From: Pelomonas sp036401055
GTDB taxonomy: Bacteria > Pseudomonadota > Gammaproteobacteria > Burkholderiales > Burkholderiaceae_C
Reading direction: 5' to 3'
DNA length: 64,000 nt
NCBI GenBank assembly: GCA_036401055.1
Contig: DASWWC010000070.1
Span: 1 to 64,000, forward strand
Shown here: in pieces, positions 10,055 to 17,975 of the stretch
How positions within the stretch are numbered: position 1 is the first letter of the stretch
Layout of the letters: every line of letters starts with the position of its first letter
The notes under the pieces: generated by a model
Seen by the model: only the letters and a program-made list of their open reading frames with translations
Told to the model about the DNA's origin: nothing
The model's database searches: none
Made by a program: the position numbers and the translations under genes

Positions 10055-11692
10055 GTGAACATGAAGTCCTGGAGTGGCGCCGCCCTGGTGCTGTCCCTTC
10101 TCGTTGCTGCCGGGAGCGCCTGCGCGCAAGCCGCGCCGGCGCCCGGCATGCCGGCCAGCTTCGACAACCCCGTCGTAAGCGGCTTCGCCTCCGACCCCAG
10201 CGTGTGCCGTTCCGGCGAGGACTACTACCTGGTCACCAGCACCTTCGAGTACCTGCCGGGGCTGCCGGTCTACCACAGCAAGGACTTGGTGCACTGGCGC
10301 CTGATCGGCAACGCGCTGTCGCGGCCCGGCCAGCTGAACTTTGCCGGCCGCAAGAGCTCGCAGTCCATCTTCGCGCCCACCATCCGCTGCGAGCCGGGGC
10401 GTTTCTACATCGTGACCACCGACGTGGGCGGCATCGGCAACTTCTACCTGACCGCGACCGACCCGGCCGGCGAGTGGTCCGACCCGGTGCGGCTGCCCGA
10501 GTCGGAGTTCGGCATGGACCCGTCGTTCTTCTTCGACGACGACGGCACCGTCTACTACACGCGCCATGGAGGTGGCCGCAACGGCGGCGTCTATCAGGCG
10601 CGGGTGGACCTCAAGGCCGGCAAGCTGTTGGAGAAGCCGCGGCTGATCTGGAGCGGCATGGGCGGCATCTGGCCCGAAGGCCCGCACCTGTACAAGCGCA
10701 ACGGCTGGTACTACGTGATGATTGCCGAGGGCGGCACGTCCTATGACCACCGCATCACCATGGCCCGCTCCCGCTCGCCCTGGGGGCCGTTCGAGCCGCA
10801 TCCGAACAACCCGGTGCTGACCCACCGCAACCTGCCCGACAGCCCCTTCCAGGCGCTGGGCCATGCGGATCTGGTCATGACGCCCAAAGGCGACTGGTGG
10901 GCGACGTTGCTGGCCATCCGCCCGCAGCAGGCCGCCGGCGGCCGCCACCACCACATCGGCCGCGAGACGCTGCTGGCGCCGGTGCGCTGGCGCGACGACG
11001 ACTGGCCCGATTTCGGCCAGAACGGCGCCCTCGTGCAGCCGCAGCCCACCACCGGCCTGCCGGCCTGGGCACCCTGGCCCGCAGCGCCGGTGCGGGAGAC
11101 CTTTGCCGCGGACAAGCGGCTGCCGTTGCATTGGACCTTCCTGCGCACCTATGCCGAGGGGCAGTGGTCGCTGAGCGCGCGTCCGGGCCAGTTGCGGCTG
11201 ACCGGCTCCCGCACGGGGCTGGACGAGATCGGCACGCCGACCTTCATCAGCCGGCGCCAGGAGCGGCTGAACCAGCGCATCGCGACGCAGCTGGACTTCA
11301 AGCCCGCTGCCAGCGGCGATGCGGCCGGACTGGCCCTGCGCATGAACGAGTCGCACCATGCGCTGCTGCGGGTCACCGGGGGCGACGAGCGCCGCGTGGA
11401 GTGCCTGCAGCAACTGGGCGGCAAGGCCCGCGTGCTGGCTTCGGCGCCCGTGCCGGCCGCGGCCCTGCAGCTGCAGGTGCTGGCCGATCCTCGCCGCTAC
11501 GCGCTGGCCTGGCGCGCCGCCGACAAGGGCGGGGAGTGGCAGGTCTTGTGCAGCATCCCCACGCATGAGCTGTCCACAGAGACGTCCACGGGCTTCACCG
11601 GCGTGTATATGGGCATGTACGCGCATAGCACGTCGGACCGGGCGGCGACGGCGGACTTTGGCTGGGTGGAGTTCGAGGCACTGGGCCCCTGA
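10055..11692 (+). CDS. secreted GH43 beta-xylosidase/alpha-L-arabinofuranosidase
   Basis: This 545-residue glycoside hydrolase has a signal peptide (to about ACAQAAP). A GH43 five-bladed propeller follows, with a C-terminal concanavalin-like beta-sandwich (from about residue 350). The catalytic residues are visible: base D47 (ASDPSVC), pKa modulator D155 (GMDPSFFFDDDG) and acid E208 (WPEGPHLY). GH43 enzymes of this two-domain kind remove xylose or arabinose from xylo-oligosaccharides in the periplasm. The start is GTG 10055 or ATG 10061, both behind GGAGA at 10046-10050. Tandem LacI-type operators lie just upstream, and a TonB receptor gene with its own operators follows. The exact sugar cannot be set from sequence. 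Confidence 0.9.
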   Translation: MNMKSWSGAALVLSLLVAAGSACAQAAPAPGMPASFDNPVVSGFASDPSVCRSGEDYYLVTSTFEYLPGLPVYHSKDLVHWRLIGNALSRPGQLNFAGRKSSQSIFAPTIRCEPGRFYIVTTDVGGIGNFYLTATDPAGEWSDPVRLPESEFGMDPSFFFDDDGTVYYTRHGGGRNGGVYQARVDLKAGKLLEKPRLIWSGMGGIWPEGPHLYKRNGWYYVMIAEGGTSYDHRITMARSRSPWGPFEPHPNNPVLTHRNLPDSPFQALGHADLVMTPKGDWWATLLAIRPQQAAGGRHHHIGRETLLAPVRWRDDDWPDFGQNGALVQPQPTTGLPAWAPWPAAPVRETFAADKRLPLHWTFLRTYAEGQWSLSARPGQLRLTGSRTGLDEIGTPTFISRRQERLNQRIATQLDFKPAASGDAAGLALRMNESHHALLRVTGGDERRVECLQQLGGKARVLASAPVPAAALQLQVLADPRRYALAWRAADKGGEWQVLCSIPTHELSTETSTGFTGVYMGMYAHSTSDRAATADFGWVEFEALGP

Positions 11693-11756
11693 GCAGTCGC
11701 GGCGGGCTTGGTGCCCGCGCAACACTCGATCCCGAATCGGGAAAACGATAGGTCAG

Positions 11757-11817
11757 TGATAGCGGTAGCAGACTAGACTGAAATGATTGCGTTACCAATC
11801 ATTTGGTTAACCTACCA
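11757..11817. promoter_or_regulatory. triple LacI-type operator array upstream of the TonB receptor gene
   Basis: Three copies of the locus dyad occur in the 199-bp gap: TGATAGCGGTAGCA (11757-11770), TGATTGCGTTACCA (11784-11797) and TGGTTAACCTACCA (11804-11817). The last two are spaced 20 bp apart, the same spacing as the pair in front of the GH43 gene, which suggests side-by-side binding of two dimers. The array ends 74 bp before the receptor start. No confident -35/-10 pair was identified. Confidence 0.72.
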
Positions 11818-11891
11818 GTAGAAATCGGCAACCGCACTTGCGGTTCGCCATCAGCACCAGGCCCGCACGGGGCCAATAACAGGAGACGAGA

Positions 11892-14800
11892 TTGAACGCT
11901 TATTCAAAGGGCGCAGGGCAGCGCCGCATGGCCGTGGCACGTGATGTGTTCGCAACCACGATGCTGGCCAGCATGATCGCCGGCGCCTACGCGCAGGGCG
12001 CGACGCCTCCCGCGAGCGCCGCCTCGGCCGCCGCCGCCAAGGGCAACACGCTGGACACGGTGACCGTGACCGGCTACCGCAGTTCGCTGGCGAACGCTGC
12101 CCGTGAAAAGCGCGACGACATCGGCCTCAGCGAGACCGTGTTCGCCGAGGACATCGGCAAGTTCCCCGACTCCAGCATCGCCGACTCGCTGTCGCGCGTG
12201 CCCGGCGTTCGCGTCAACCGCGCCACCATCGACGGCGAAGGCCTGAACATCTCCATCCGCGGCATGGGCGCCAACTTCACGCGCGTGCTGCTGAACGGCG
12301 CCCCGATCGCCTCGGCCTCGGCCGGCCACTGGGGCGGCACGATCAGCGCGAACCGCGAAGTCGACATGGACTTCCTGCCGTCCGAGCTGTTCCGCAGCGC
12401 CACCGTCTACAAGAGCCAGCGCGCCAGCGTGCTGGAGGGCGGCATCGCCGGCACCGTCGACATGCGCAGCGTGCGCCCGTTCGACAAGCAAGGCTTCCGC
12501 TCGGCGTTCACGCTCAGCGGCAACTACCGCGATCAGGTCGGCAAGTGGAGCGATACCGGCTCGGCGCTGGTCAGCAACACCTGGCGCAACAACACGCTGG
12601 GCGACTTCGGCGTGCTGGTCGGTGCGGCCTGGGGCAACACCAACTACAAGACCACCGGCTTCCAGACGGTGGACATGCGCAACTTCCAGCTGAAGTCCTT
12701 CCAGGCGCTGGCCAGCGACAGCCCCAACAACACCGGTGGCGGCTCGCAATCCACGCCGGATACGGTGCCGTCCGGCCTGGCGCTGGACGCGCTGCCGGCC
12801 TACGCCCGCACCATCCTCGGCACGCCCGGCGCGCAGATCAACCGCGACATGCTGCTGGCGCTGAACCCGGGCGCCAACATCAAGCAGATCGACAACGCGC
12901 TGATGGGCCGACTGGGCCGTCACCTGAGCTACGAAGGCGAGCGCGAGCGCGCCAGCGGCATCGTCAGCCTGCAGTGGCGCCCCAACGAGAAGTGGGACAT
13001 CTACCTGGACATGATCGGCGCCGAGAAGTCCAACAAGATGGTCTACAACGCCATGAACGCCGGTACGCGTGCCAACACGCCCATCCCCATCGGCATGGAG
13101 TTCGACCGCAGCGACTGCACCAACGGCTGCGTGCTGAACAAGGCCACTTTCGCCAACACCTTCTGGTCGCTGGAGTTCCGGCCCATGGAGGAGAAGACCA
13201 AGTTCTGGAGCTTCAACCCCGGGTTCGAGCTGCGCCCCAACGATGACTGGACCATCGACGCGCACTTCAACATGACCTACAGCGACTTCTACCGTGACAT
13301 GCCCACGGTGCTGCTGGCCACGCAGTCGCCCAACTCCGTCATCACCTACGACAACTCGCGTCCGGGCGAACTGCCGCGCTACTCCAGCAACCTGGACATC
13401 AACAACCCGGCCAACTTCGGTTGGTATCAGGCCGGTCAGGGCCTGTCGGGCCTGCGCATGGACCTGTACGACCGTCGCAACACCACCAACGGCTTCCGCG
13501 CCAACGTCAAGTGGGGTGACGAGACGTTCAACATCAAGGCCGGCGTGGCCTACGACGACATCGAGCGCCGCTACCGCAGCTTCTCGGTGGCCGACGCGTG
13601 GATGAACGTGACCTGCGGCGGCAACATGAACTACCGCTTCTTCCAGCCCAACACCCAGCTGCAGTCGCCCGGCTGCGATGGCCGCACGACCACGGGCGCA
13701 TTGCCGGCCACCGCCTACCCGGGCTTCGGCCAGGGTGTGTCGGCGGGCGTCACGACACCGCTGGCCTACCTGGGCTCGGTCATCCCGAACTCGCGCGTGC
13801 CCGAGTACGCGATGGCGTCCAGCCAGGGCTTCATCACGGTCAACTGGGACAAGTTCGCCAAGGACACCGACTACCAGTACTTCCGCGACAACATCTACCG
13901 CGGCTTCGGCAACGGCAGCGGTGGCTACATCCGCGAAGAGGTCTACGGTGGCTATGCCGAGGTCACCGGCATCCTGAAGCCGTTTGGCCGCACGCTGCGC
14001 TACAACGCCGGCCTGCGCTTCGCGGAAACGCAGCAGACCATCGGTGAAGTCATCACCCAGGCCGACCCGCGCAACGCCGCCCTCGGCAACCTCAACGGTG
14101 CCCGCTACGACGATCTGTCGCTCTGGAACTACGAGTCCACGACCTACACCAACCTGATGCCGTCGGCCTCGCTGGCCTACAACCTGATGCCCAACCTGAT
14201 CGCGCGGGCTTCGTTCTCGAAGTCGATGACGCGCGCCAACCCGGCCGACCTGCGCCAGACGCGCCTGACCATCGGCGACCAGGGCGCTCGCCAGGGCAAT
14301 GTGACCAACCCGAACCTGTCGCCGTTCAAGTCCAACAACTTTGACCTGGCGCTGGAGTACTACATGAGCCGCGAGGCCTATGTGGCGCTCAGCGCGTTCG
14401 GCAAGGACCTGATCGGCCGCCCGGGCAACCGCATCGTCGGCTACACGCTGGCCCAGCTGGATGCGCTGTACGGCACCATCGGTTTGACCGACGCGCAGCT
14501 GCAGTCCGTCGCGGCCAGCGGCGGTCGCGATCAGCACCGGGTGGAGATCACCGAGCCCTACAACATCAGCACCAAGCTGAAGGTGCGCGGTGCCGAGTTC
14601 ACCTGGCAGCAGCCGCTGGACTTCCTGCCGATCAAGGGGTTCGGCCTCACCGCCAACTACACCTACACCAAGCAGACCGACGAGCTGCCCAATGCGCTGC
14701 CGGTGGCCGGCGTGCCGCCGCGCACCAACAACCTGACGCTGTACTACGAGCGCAACGGCTACAGCTTCCGCGTGTCGCGTCAGCATCAGTCGGAGCACAT

Positions 14801-15050
14801 CGTGAACGCCAGCGTGGGCCTGTCCACGCCCGGCGCCTACATGTGGACGACGGCGCGCACGCAGTACGACGCCTCGGCCGGCATCAACTTCAAGCACGCC
14901 TTCGGCTTCAAGTACGACACCAGCCTGAACCTCAGCGTCTGGAACGCGACCGACGCCATCAGCCGCACCTTCGTGCAGTTCCCCGGCGCCGTGTTCGACG
15001 AGTACAAGCCGGGCCCGAGCTACAACGTGTCGCTGCGCGCCGCGTTTTGA
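11892..15050 (+). CDS. TonB-dependent outer-membrane receptor for oligosaccharides
   Basis: This 1052-residue receptor belongs to the large carbohydrate-type class known from Xanthomonas and Caulobacter. It has a TonB-box-like DTVTVTGYRSSLANA segment after a signal region. The plug domain follows (SETVFAEDIGKFPDSSIADSLSRVPGVRVNR, then ISIRGMGANFTRVLLNGAPIASA), then a long beta-barrel ending in aromatic F (VSLRAAF). The start is TTG, supported by AGGAG at 11881-11885. It follows the GH43 gene but has its own triple operator array, so it is probably transcribed separately and strongly repressed. The expected role is import of xylan- or arabinan-derived oligosaccharides across the outer membrane. 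A terminator follows. Confidence 0.92.
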   Translation: MNAYSKGAGQRRMAVARDVFATTMLASMIAGAYAQGATPPASAASAAAAKGNTLDTVTVTGYRSSLANAAREKRDDIGLSETVFAEDIGKFPDSSIADSLSRVPGVRVNRATIDGEGLNISIRGMGANFTRVLLNGAPIASASAGHWGGTISANREVDMDFLPSELFRSATVYKSQRASVLEGGIAGTVDMRSVRPFDKQGFRSAFTLSGNYRDQVGKWSDTGSALVSNTWRNNTLGDFGVLVGAAWGNTNYKTTGFQTVDMRNFQLKSFQALASDSPNNTGGGSQSTPDTVPSGLALDALPAYARTILGTPGAQINRDMLLALNPGANIKQIDNALMGRLGRHLSYEGERERASGIVSLQWRPNEKWDIYLDMIGAEKSNKMVYNAMNAGTRANTPIPIGMEFDRSDCTNGCVLNKATFANTFWSLEFRPMEEKTKFWSFNPGFELRPNDDWTIDAHFNMTYSDFYRDMPTVLLATQSPNSVITYDNSRPGELPRYSSNLDINNPANFGWYQAGQGLSGLRMDLYDRRNTTNGFRANVKWGDETFNIKAGVAYDDIERRYRSFSVADAWMNVTCGGNMNYRFFQPNTQLQSPGCDGRTTTGALPATAYPGFGQGVSAGVTTPLAYLGSVIPNSRVPEYAMASSQGFITVNWDKFAKDTDYQYFRDNIYRGFGNGSGGYIREEVYGGYAEVTGILKPFGRTLRYNAGLRFAETQQTIGEVITQADPRNAALGNLNGARYDDLSLWNYESTTYTNLMPSASLAYNLMPNLIARASFSKSMTRANPADLRQTRLTIGDQGARQGNVTNPNLSPFKSNNFDLALEYYMSREAYVALSAFGKDLIGRPGNRIVGYTLAQLDALYGTIGLTDAQLQSVAASGGRDQHRVEITEPYNISTKLKVRGAEFTWQQPLDFLPIKGFGLTANYTYTKQTDELPNALPVAGVPPRTNNLTLYYERNGYSFRVSRQHQSEHIVNASVGLSTPGAYMWTTARTQYDASAGINFKHAFGFKYDTSLNLSVWNATDAISRTFVQFPGAVFDEYKPGPSYNVSLRAAF

Positions 15051-15093
15051 TGACCTGCTCGAGGCTGCCCCAGGCGGCAGCCTCCCCAAAAGA

Positions 15094-15120
15094 AACGCCC
15101 CGGCATGCCGGGGCGTTTTT
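15094..15120. terminator. bidirectional intrinsic terminator between convergent genes
   Basis: A perfect 12-bp inverted repeat without a spacer (AACGCCCCGGCA and its complement, 15094-15117) is followed by TTTTT on the plus strand and preceded by an A-rich run (CCCCAAAAGAAA). It sits between the TonB receptor end and the end of the convergent GH43 gene, so it can stop transcription from both sides. Confidence 0.9.
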
Positions 15121-15140
15121 CATGGCGGGTTCCCGCGCGA

Positions 15141-16706
15141 TCAGCGCCGGTCGCTGAAGCGGAACCAGTCCACGTCCATCTGCCCGCCAGCGGCGCCGGG
15201 GTTGAAGCAGAACAGCGCGTACTGCGGCCCCTGGAAGGTGCCGGTTCGCCAGTCGTAGATCAGCGCAAACTCGTCGCCCAGCGCCTGCCAGCGGCCGTCC
15301 ACCGACCAGGACAGCCGGCCGCGCTCGCGCGTGAAGTCCAGCTCCGTGCGCAGCAGCACGCGCGGGCCGGGCAGGGCGGCGCGGGCCGTGGGCAGCTCGG
15401 TCTGCGGCTGGCCATCGCCCTGGTCGACCTGGCCGCCCATCTCCAGCTGCAGGCTGCCGTCGTCCAGCCGCGTTGCGGCGATGTGCGCGTTGACCTTGCC
15501 GATGACGCCGAAGCCGCAGCGGTCGCCGCGCGCCAGGCCTTGCAGGTCCAGCGCCACGTCGGCCCGGCTGTAGGGCCCCTGGCCCTTCTGCGTCAGCGTG
15601 TTGCGCGCACTCCAGAACGTGGCGGCGCGCGTGGCCTGCAGGCGCAGGAAGCCGGGGCGCTGCTGCAGCGACCAGCGTGCGTCGTCGGGGTTGTGGTTCC
15701 ATGCCCATTGCAGGCCCAGTCGCGACGCGTCGAACTCGTCGGACGTGGCCGGCTGCTGAGGCGCCTGGCCCTGCACCGGTTTGCGCGCGACGGCCGGCAC
15801 ACGGCCGGGCGCTTCGGGCGTGCCCCAGACGGGCCAGTCGTCCTTCCAGAAGATGGGGCTGAAGTTGGTGATGCGGCCGATGGCCGGCTTGTCCTGCATG
15901 ACGAAGCCCCACCAGCGGCCGTCGGCCAGGTCCACGATGGCACCCTGGTGGCCGCCGGTACTGGCGCTGTCGATGGAGTTGATGGTTTCCCACGGCCCGG
16001 TCAGCGCGCGAGCGCGCGAGATCGTCATCGCGAGCCGGCGCGGCACGGCGTTGAACAGGTAGTACCAGTCGCCACGCCGGATCAGCTTGGAGCCTTCCGC
16101 GCCGGGGATGTAGTGGATCTTGCGCGCCTGCGTCACCGTCGTGAGGTCCGGGCTCAGCGAGAGCAGCGTCACCGTGCCGTCGCTGCCGATGGCGGTCGCG
16201 ATGTAGGCGCTGCCGTCGGCGTCGAAGAACAGGCCGGGGTCGAAGGCTGCGCGGTCCAGCGAGTGGCAGCGCCACGGGCCGGCCACGTCGGCGGCGCGGC
16301 AGATGCGCGTGTTCTGGCCCACCATCGTGAAGGCGATGAGGAACTCGCCGTTGTGGAAGCGCAGGCTGGGCGCGAACACGCCGCGCCGGTAGACGCTGCC
16401 GCCGTTCAGTTCGAAGGCCGGCCCGCCCTCCAGGCGCGGCAGCACGTGGCCGGCGATGCGCCAGTTGACCAGGTCGCGCGAATGCAGGATGCGCAGGCCC
16501 GGCGAGTTGGCAAAGGTGGTGGTGGCGAAGTAGAAGTCCTCGCCGACGCGGATGACGTCGGGGTCGGGGTAGTCGGCGTTCAGCGGCGGGTTGGTGTAGC
16601 TGCCGTCGCCGTTGTCGGCCTGCCAGGCGAGGGCGGGCAGCGCGGTGACGGCGAGGCCGGCCGCGCACAGGGCGGTGGCCAGTCGGGTCGCCAGGGGCAT
16701 GTTCAT
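15141..16706 (-). CDS. secreted GH43 glycosidase with C-terminal beta-sandwich
   Basis: This is a second, clearly different GH43 enzyme of 521 residues. A signal peptide (LAVTALPALAWQA) leads into NADYPDPDVIRVGEDFYFATTTF, where D48 is the general base. D156 (FDPGLFFDADG) and E204 (GAEGSKLI) complete the catalytic set. A C-terminal laminin/concanavalin-like domain begins near DEFDASRLGLQWAWNHNPDD. This layout is common in beta-xylosidases and alpha-L-arabinofuranosidases acting on xylan or arabinan side chains. Its ATG overlaps the stop of the LacI-family gene upstream (ATGA), so regulator and enzyme are translated in tandem from one mRNA. The specific activity is not resolvable by eye. Confidence 0.9.
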   Translation of the reverse strand: MNMPLATRLATALCAAGLAVTALPALAWQADNGDGSYTNPPLNADYPDPDVIRVGEDFYFATTTFANSPGLRILHSRDLVNWRIAGHVLPRLEGGPAFELNGGSVYRRGVFAPSLRFHNGEFLIAFTMVGQNTRICRAADVAGPWRCHSLDRAAFDPGLFFDADGSAYIATAIGSDGTVTLLSLSPDLTTVTQARKIHYIPGAEGSKLIRRGDWYYLFNAVPRRLAMTISRARALTGPWETINSIDSASTGGHQGAIVDLADGRWWGFVMQDKPAIGRITNFSPIFWKDDWPVWGTPEAPGRVPAVARKPVQGQAPQQPATSDEFDASRLGLQWAWNHNPDDARWSLQQRPGFLRLQATRAATFWSARNTLTQKGQGPYSRADVALDLQGLARGDRCGFGVIGKVNAHIAATRLDDGSLQLEMGGQVDQGDGQPQTELPTARAALPGPRVLLRTELDFTRERGRLSWSVDGRWQALGDEFALIYDWRTGTFQGPQYALFCFNPGAAGGQMDVDWFRFSDRR

Positions 16707-17809
16707 GGGAGGTTGTCCTTCAGGTAGATCTCGATGCGGATGGGCTCGACCTCGGCCAGCTCACGCTGCCGGGTCAGCCTCGCCAGTGCCAGCCGGCAGG
16801 CGACGCGCGCTTCCTGCATGGCGGACTGACCGATCACCGCGCTGGCACTGCCGTCCAGCAGCGCGGCGCGGGTGTGCGGAGTCAGTTCGTGGCAGATCCA
16901 GGCCAGGCGGCCCGCGGCACCGCTGGCCTGCAGCGCCCGATGGATGCCGTCGTTGCCGGCCCCAATGCTGTAGAGCCCGACCAACTCGGGCCGCTCGGCC
17001 AGCAATGCCGCCACCAGCGGCTGGGCCGCCTCGGGCCGGTCCCGGCATTCCAGCGGCGGCAGCAGCTGCAGTTGCGGATGGTTGGCCGACAGCGCCTGCT
17101 GGAATCCTCGCAGGCGCTGCGCATGGTCCTGCAATGACTGCGAGCCCATGACGATGCCTACCGGTCCGCGGCGGGCGCCGACGAAGCGGCCCAGCAGCGT
17201 CCCGGCCGTGCGGCCAGCGGCCTGGTTGTCTATGCCGACGAAGTGGTGGCGGCCGCGCGCGGCGATGTCGGACACCAGCGTGATGACGCCGGTGCCGTCG
17301 AAGGCCATGCGCTGCACGGCATCGCGCACCAGCGGGTGGTCCTGCAGCATCAGCACCACCGCGTCGTACTGGCCTCGCAGCCGCCGGACCGCGGCGGAAG
17401 CCGCCGCCGGCGAGAAGGCGTCGGTCGTGCGCACGTCGACGCGCGCGCGCTGCTCGGCGAGCCAGGGGGTCAGCGCATGCAGCGCCTCGCGCAGCTGTTC
17501 GACAAAACAGTTCTGGCCGGCCGGCAGCAGGAAGCACAGCAGCCATCCGCCGCCGCGTGGCTGCGGTGCCATCTGCTCGTCCAGGCGTTGCGTCAGCCGC
17601 GCCACGGCCTCCTGCACGCGCTGCAGCGTCCGAGGGCTGACACCGGGCCGGCTATTCAGCGCGCGGTCAACCGTCGCCAGGCTCACGCCGGCTTCACGCG
17701 CCACGTCGTGCAAGCGTGCCCGGATGTCGGGAAGGAGGGCAGGGAAGGACATCGATGCCGCGGCGCTGGCCGAGAAGTCGCCGGCTTCCCGGGTCGCCGC
17801 CCCGCTCAC
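16703..17809 (-). CDS. LacI-family regulator with periplasmic-binding-type sensor domain
   Basis: The 368-residue protein carries a LacI-type helix-turn-helix (ARLHDVAREAGVSLATVDRALNSRPGVSPRTLQRV) and a type-I periplasmic-binding-protein fold that should sense a sugar. Its recognition helix (SLATVDRAL) differs from MTVSRV of the two other LacI proteins here. The usual hinge stretch after the HTH (LNYxPNxxAR) is replaced by LTQRLDEQMAPQP, so DNA binding or allostery may differ. The frame begins at GTG 17809, while ATG 17752 (MSFPALLPDI) starts closer to the HTH. Neither has a good ribosome-binding site. It is co-transcribed with the downstream GH43 gene and divergent from the GH2 gene, with operators in between. 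Confidence 0.85.
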   Translation of the reverse strand: MSGAATREAGDFSASAAASMSFPALLPDIRARLHDVAREAGVSLATVDRALNSRPGVSPRTLQRVQEAVARLTQRLDEQMAPQPRGGGWLLCFLLPAGQNCFVEQLREALHALTPWLAEQRARVDVRTTDAFSPAAASAAVRRLRGQYDAVVLMLQDHPLVRDAVQRMAFDGTGVITLVSDIAARGRHHFVGIDNQAAGRTAGTLLGRFVGARRGPVGIVMGSQSLQDHAQRLRGFQQALSANHPQLQLLPPLECRDRPEAAQPLVAALLAERPELVGLYSIGAGNDGIHRALQASGAAGRLAWICHELTPHTRAALLDGSASAVIGQSAMQEARVACRLALARLTRQRELAEVEPIRIEIYLKDNLP

Positions 17810-17863
17810 CGGGTGGCACGCCGCGAGTCGCCAAGCTCATGAGCGCTCTTGTCTCTTTGTTGT

Positions 17864-17956
17864 TGGTATCGCTATCATAGGTATCAACCAGGTCGCTTCC
17901 CCTGGCGTTTCCACCTAGGCTGTCGTGCTTCGCAGCGATGGCTGAGAACGTTACCA
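17864..17956. promoter_or_regulatory. two LacI-type operators in the regulator/GH2 divergent region
   Basis: TGGTATCGCTATCA at 17864-17877 is the best-conserved copy of the locus dyad, with both half-sites and the central CpG intact. A second copy, TGAGAACGTTACCA (17943-17956), lies 79 bp further on and 20 bp before the GH2 start. They lie between the divergent LacI-GH43 and GH2-xylF units and could control both. The 79-bp centre spacing could allow DNA looping. Confidence 0.72.
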
Positions 17957-17975
17957 ACCACAACGGAGACTGAGG

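Noticed and set aside
11904..15089. 1061-codon open frame opposite the TonB receptor
   Set aside because: Antisense shadow without domains; the receptor frame has plug and barrel motifs.
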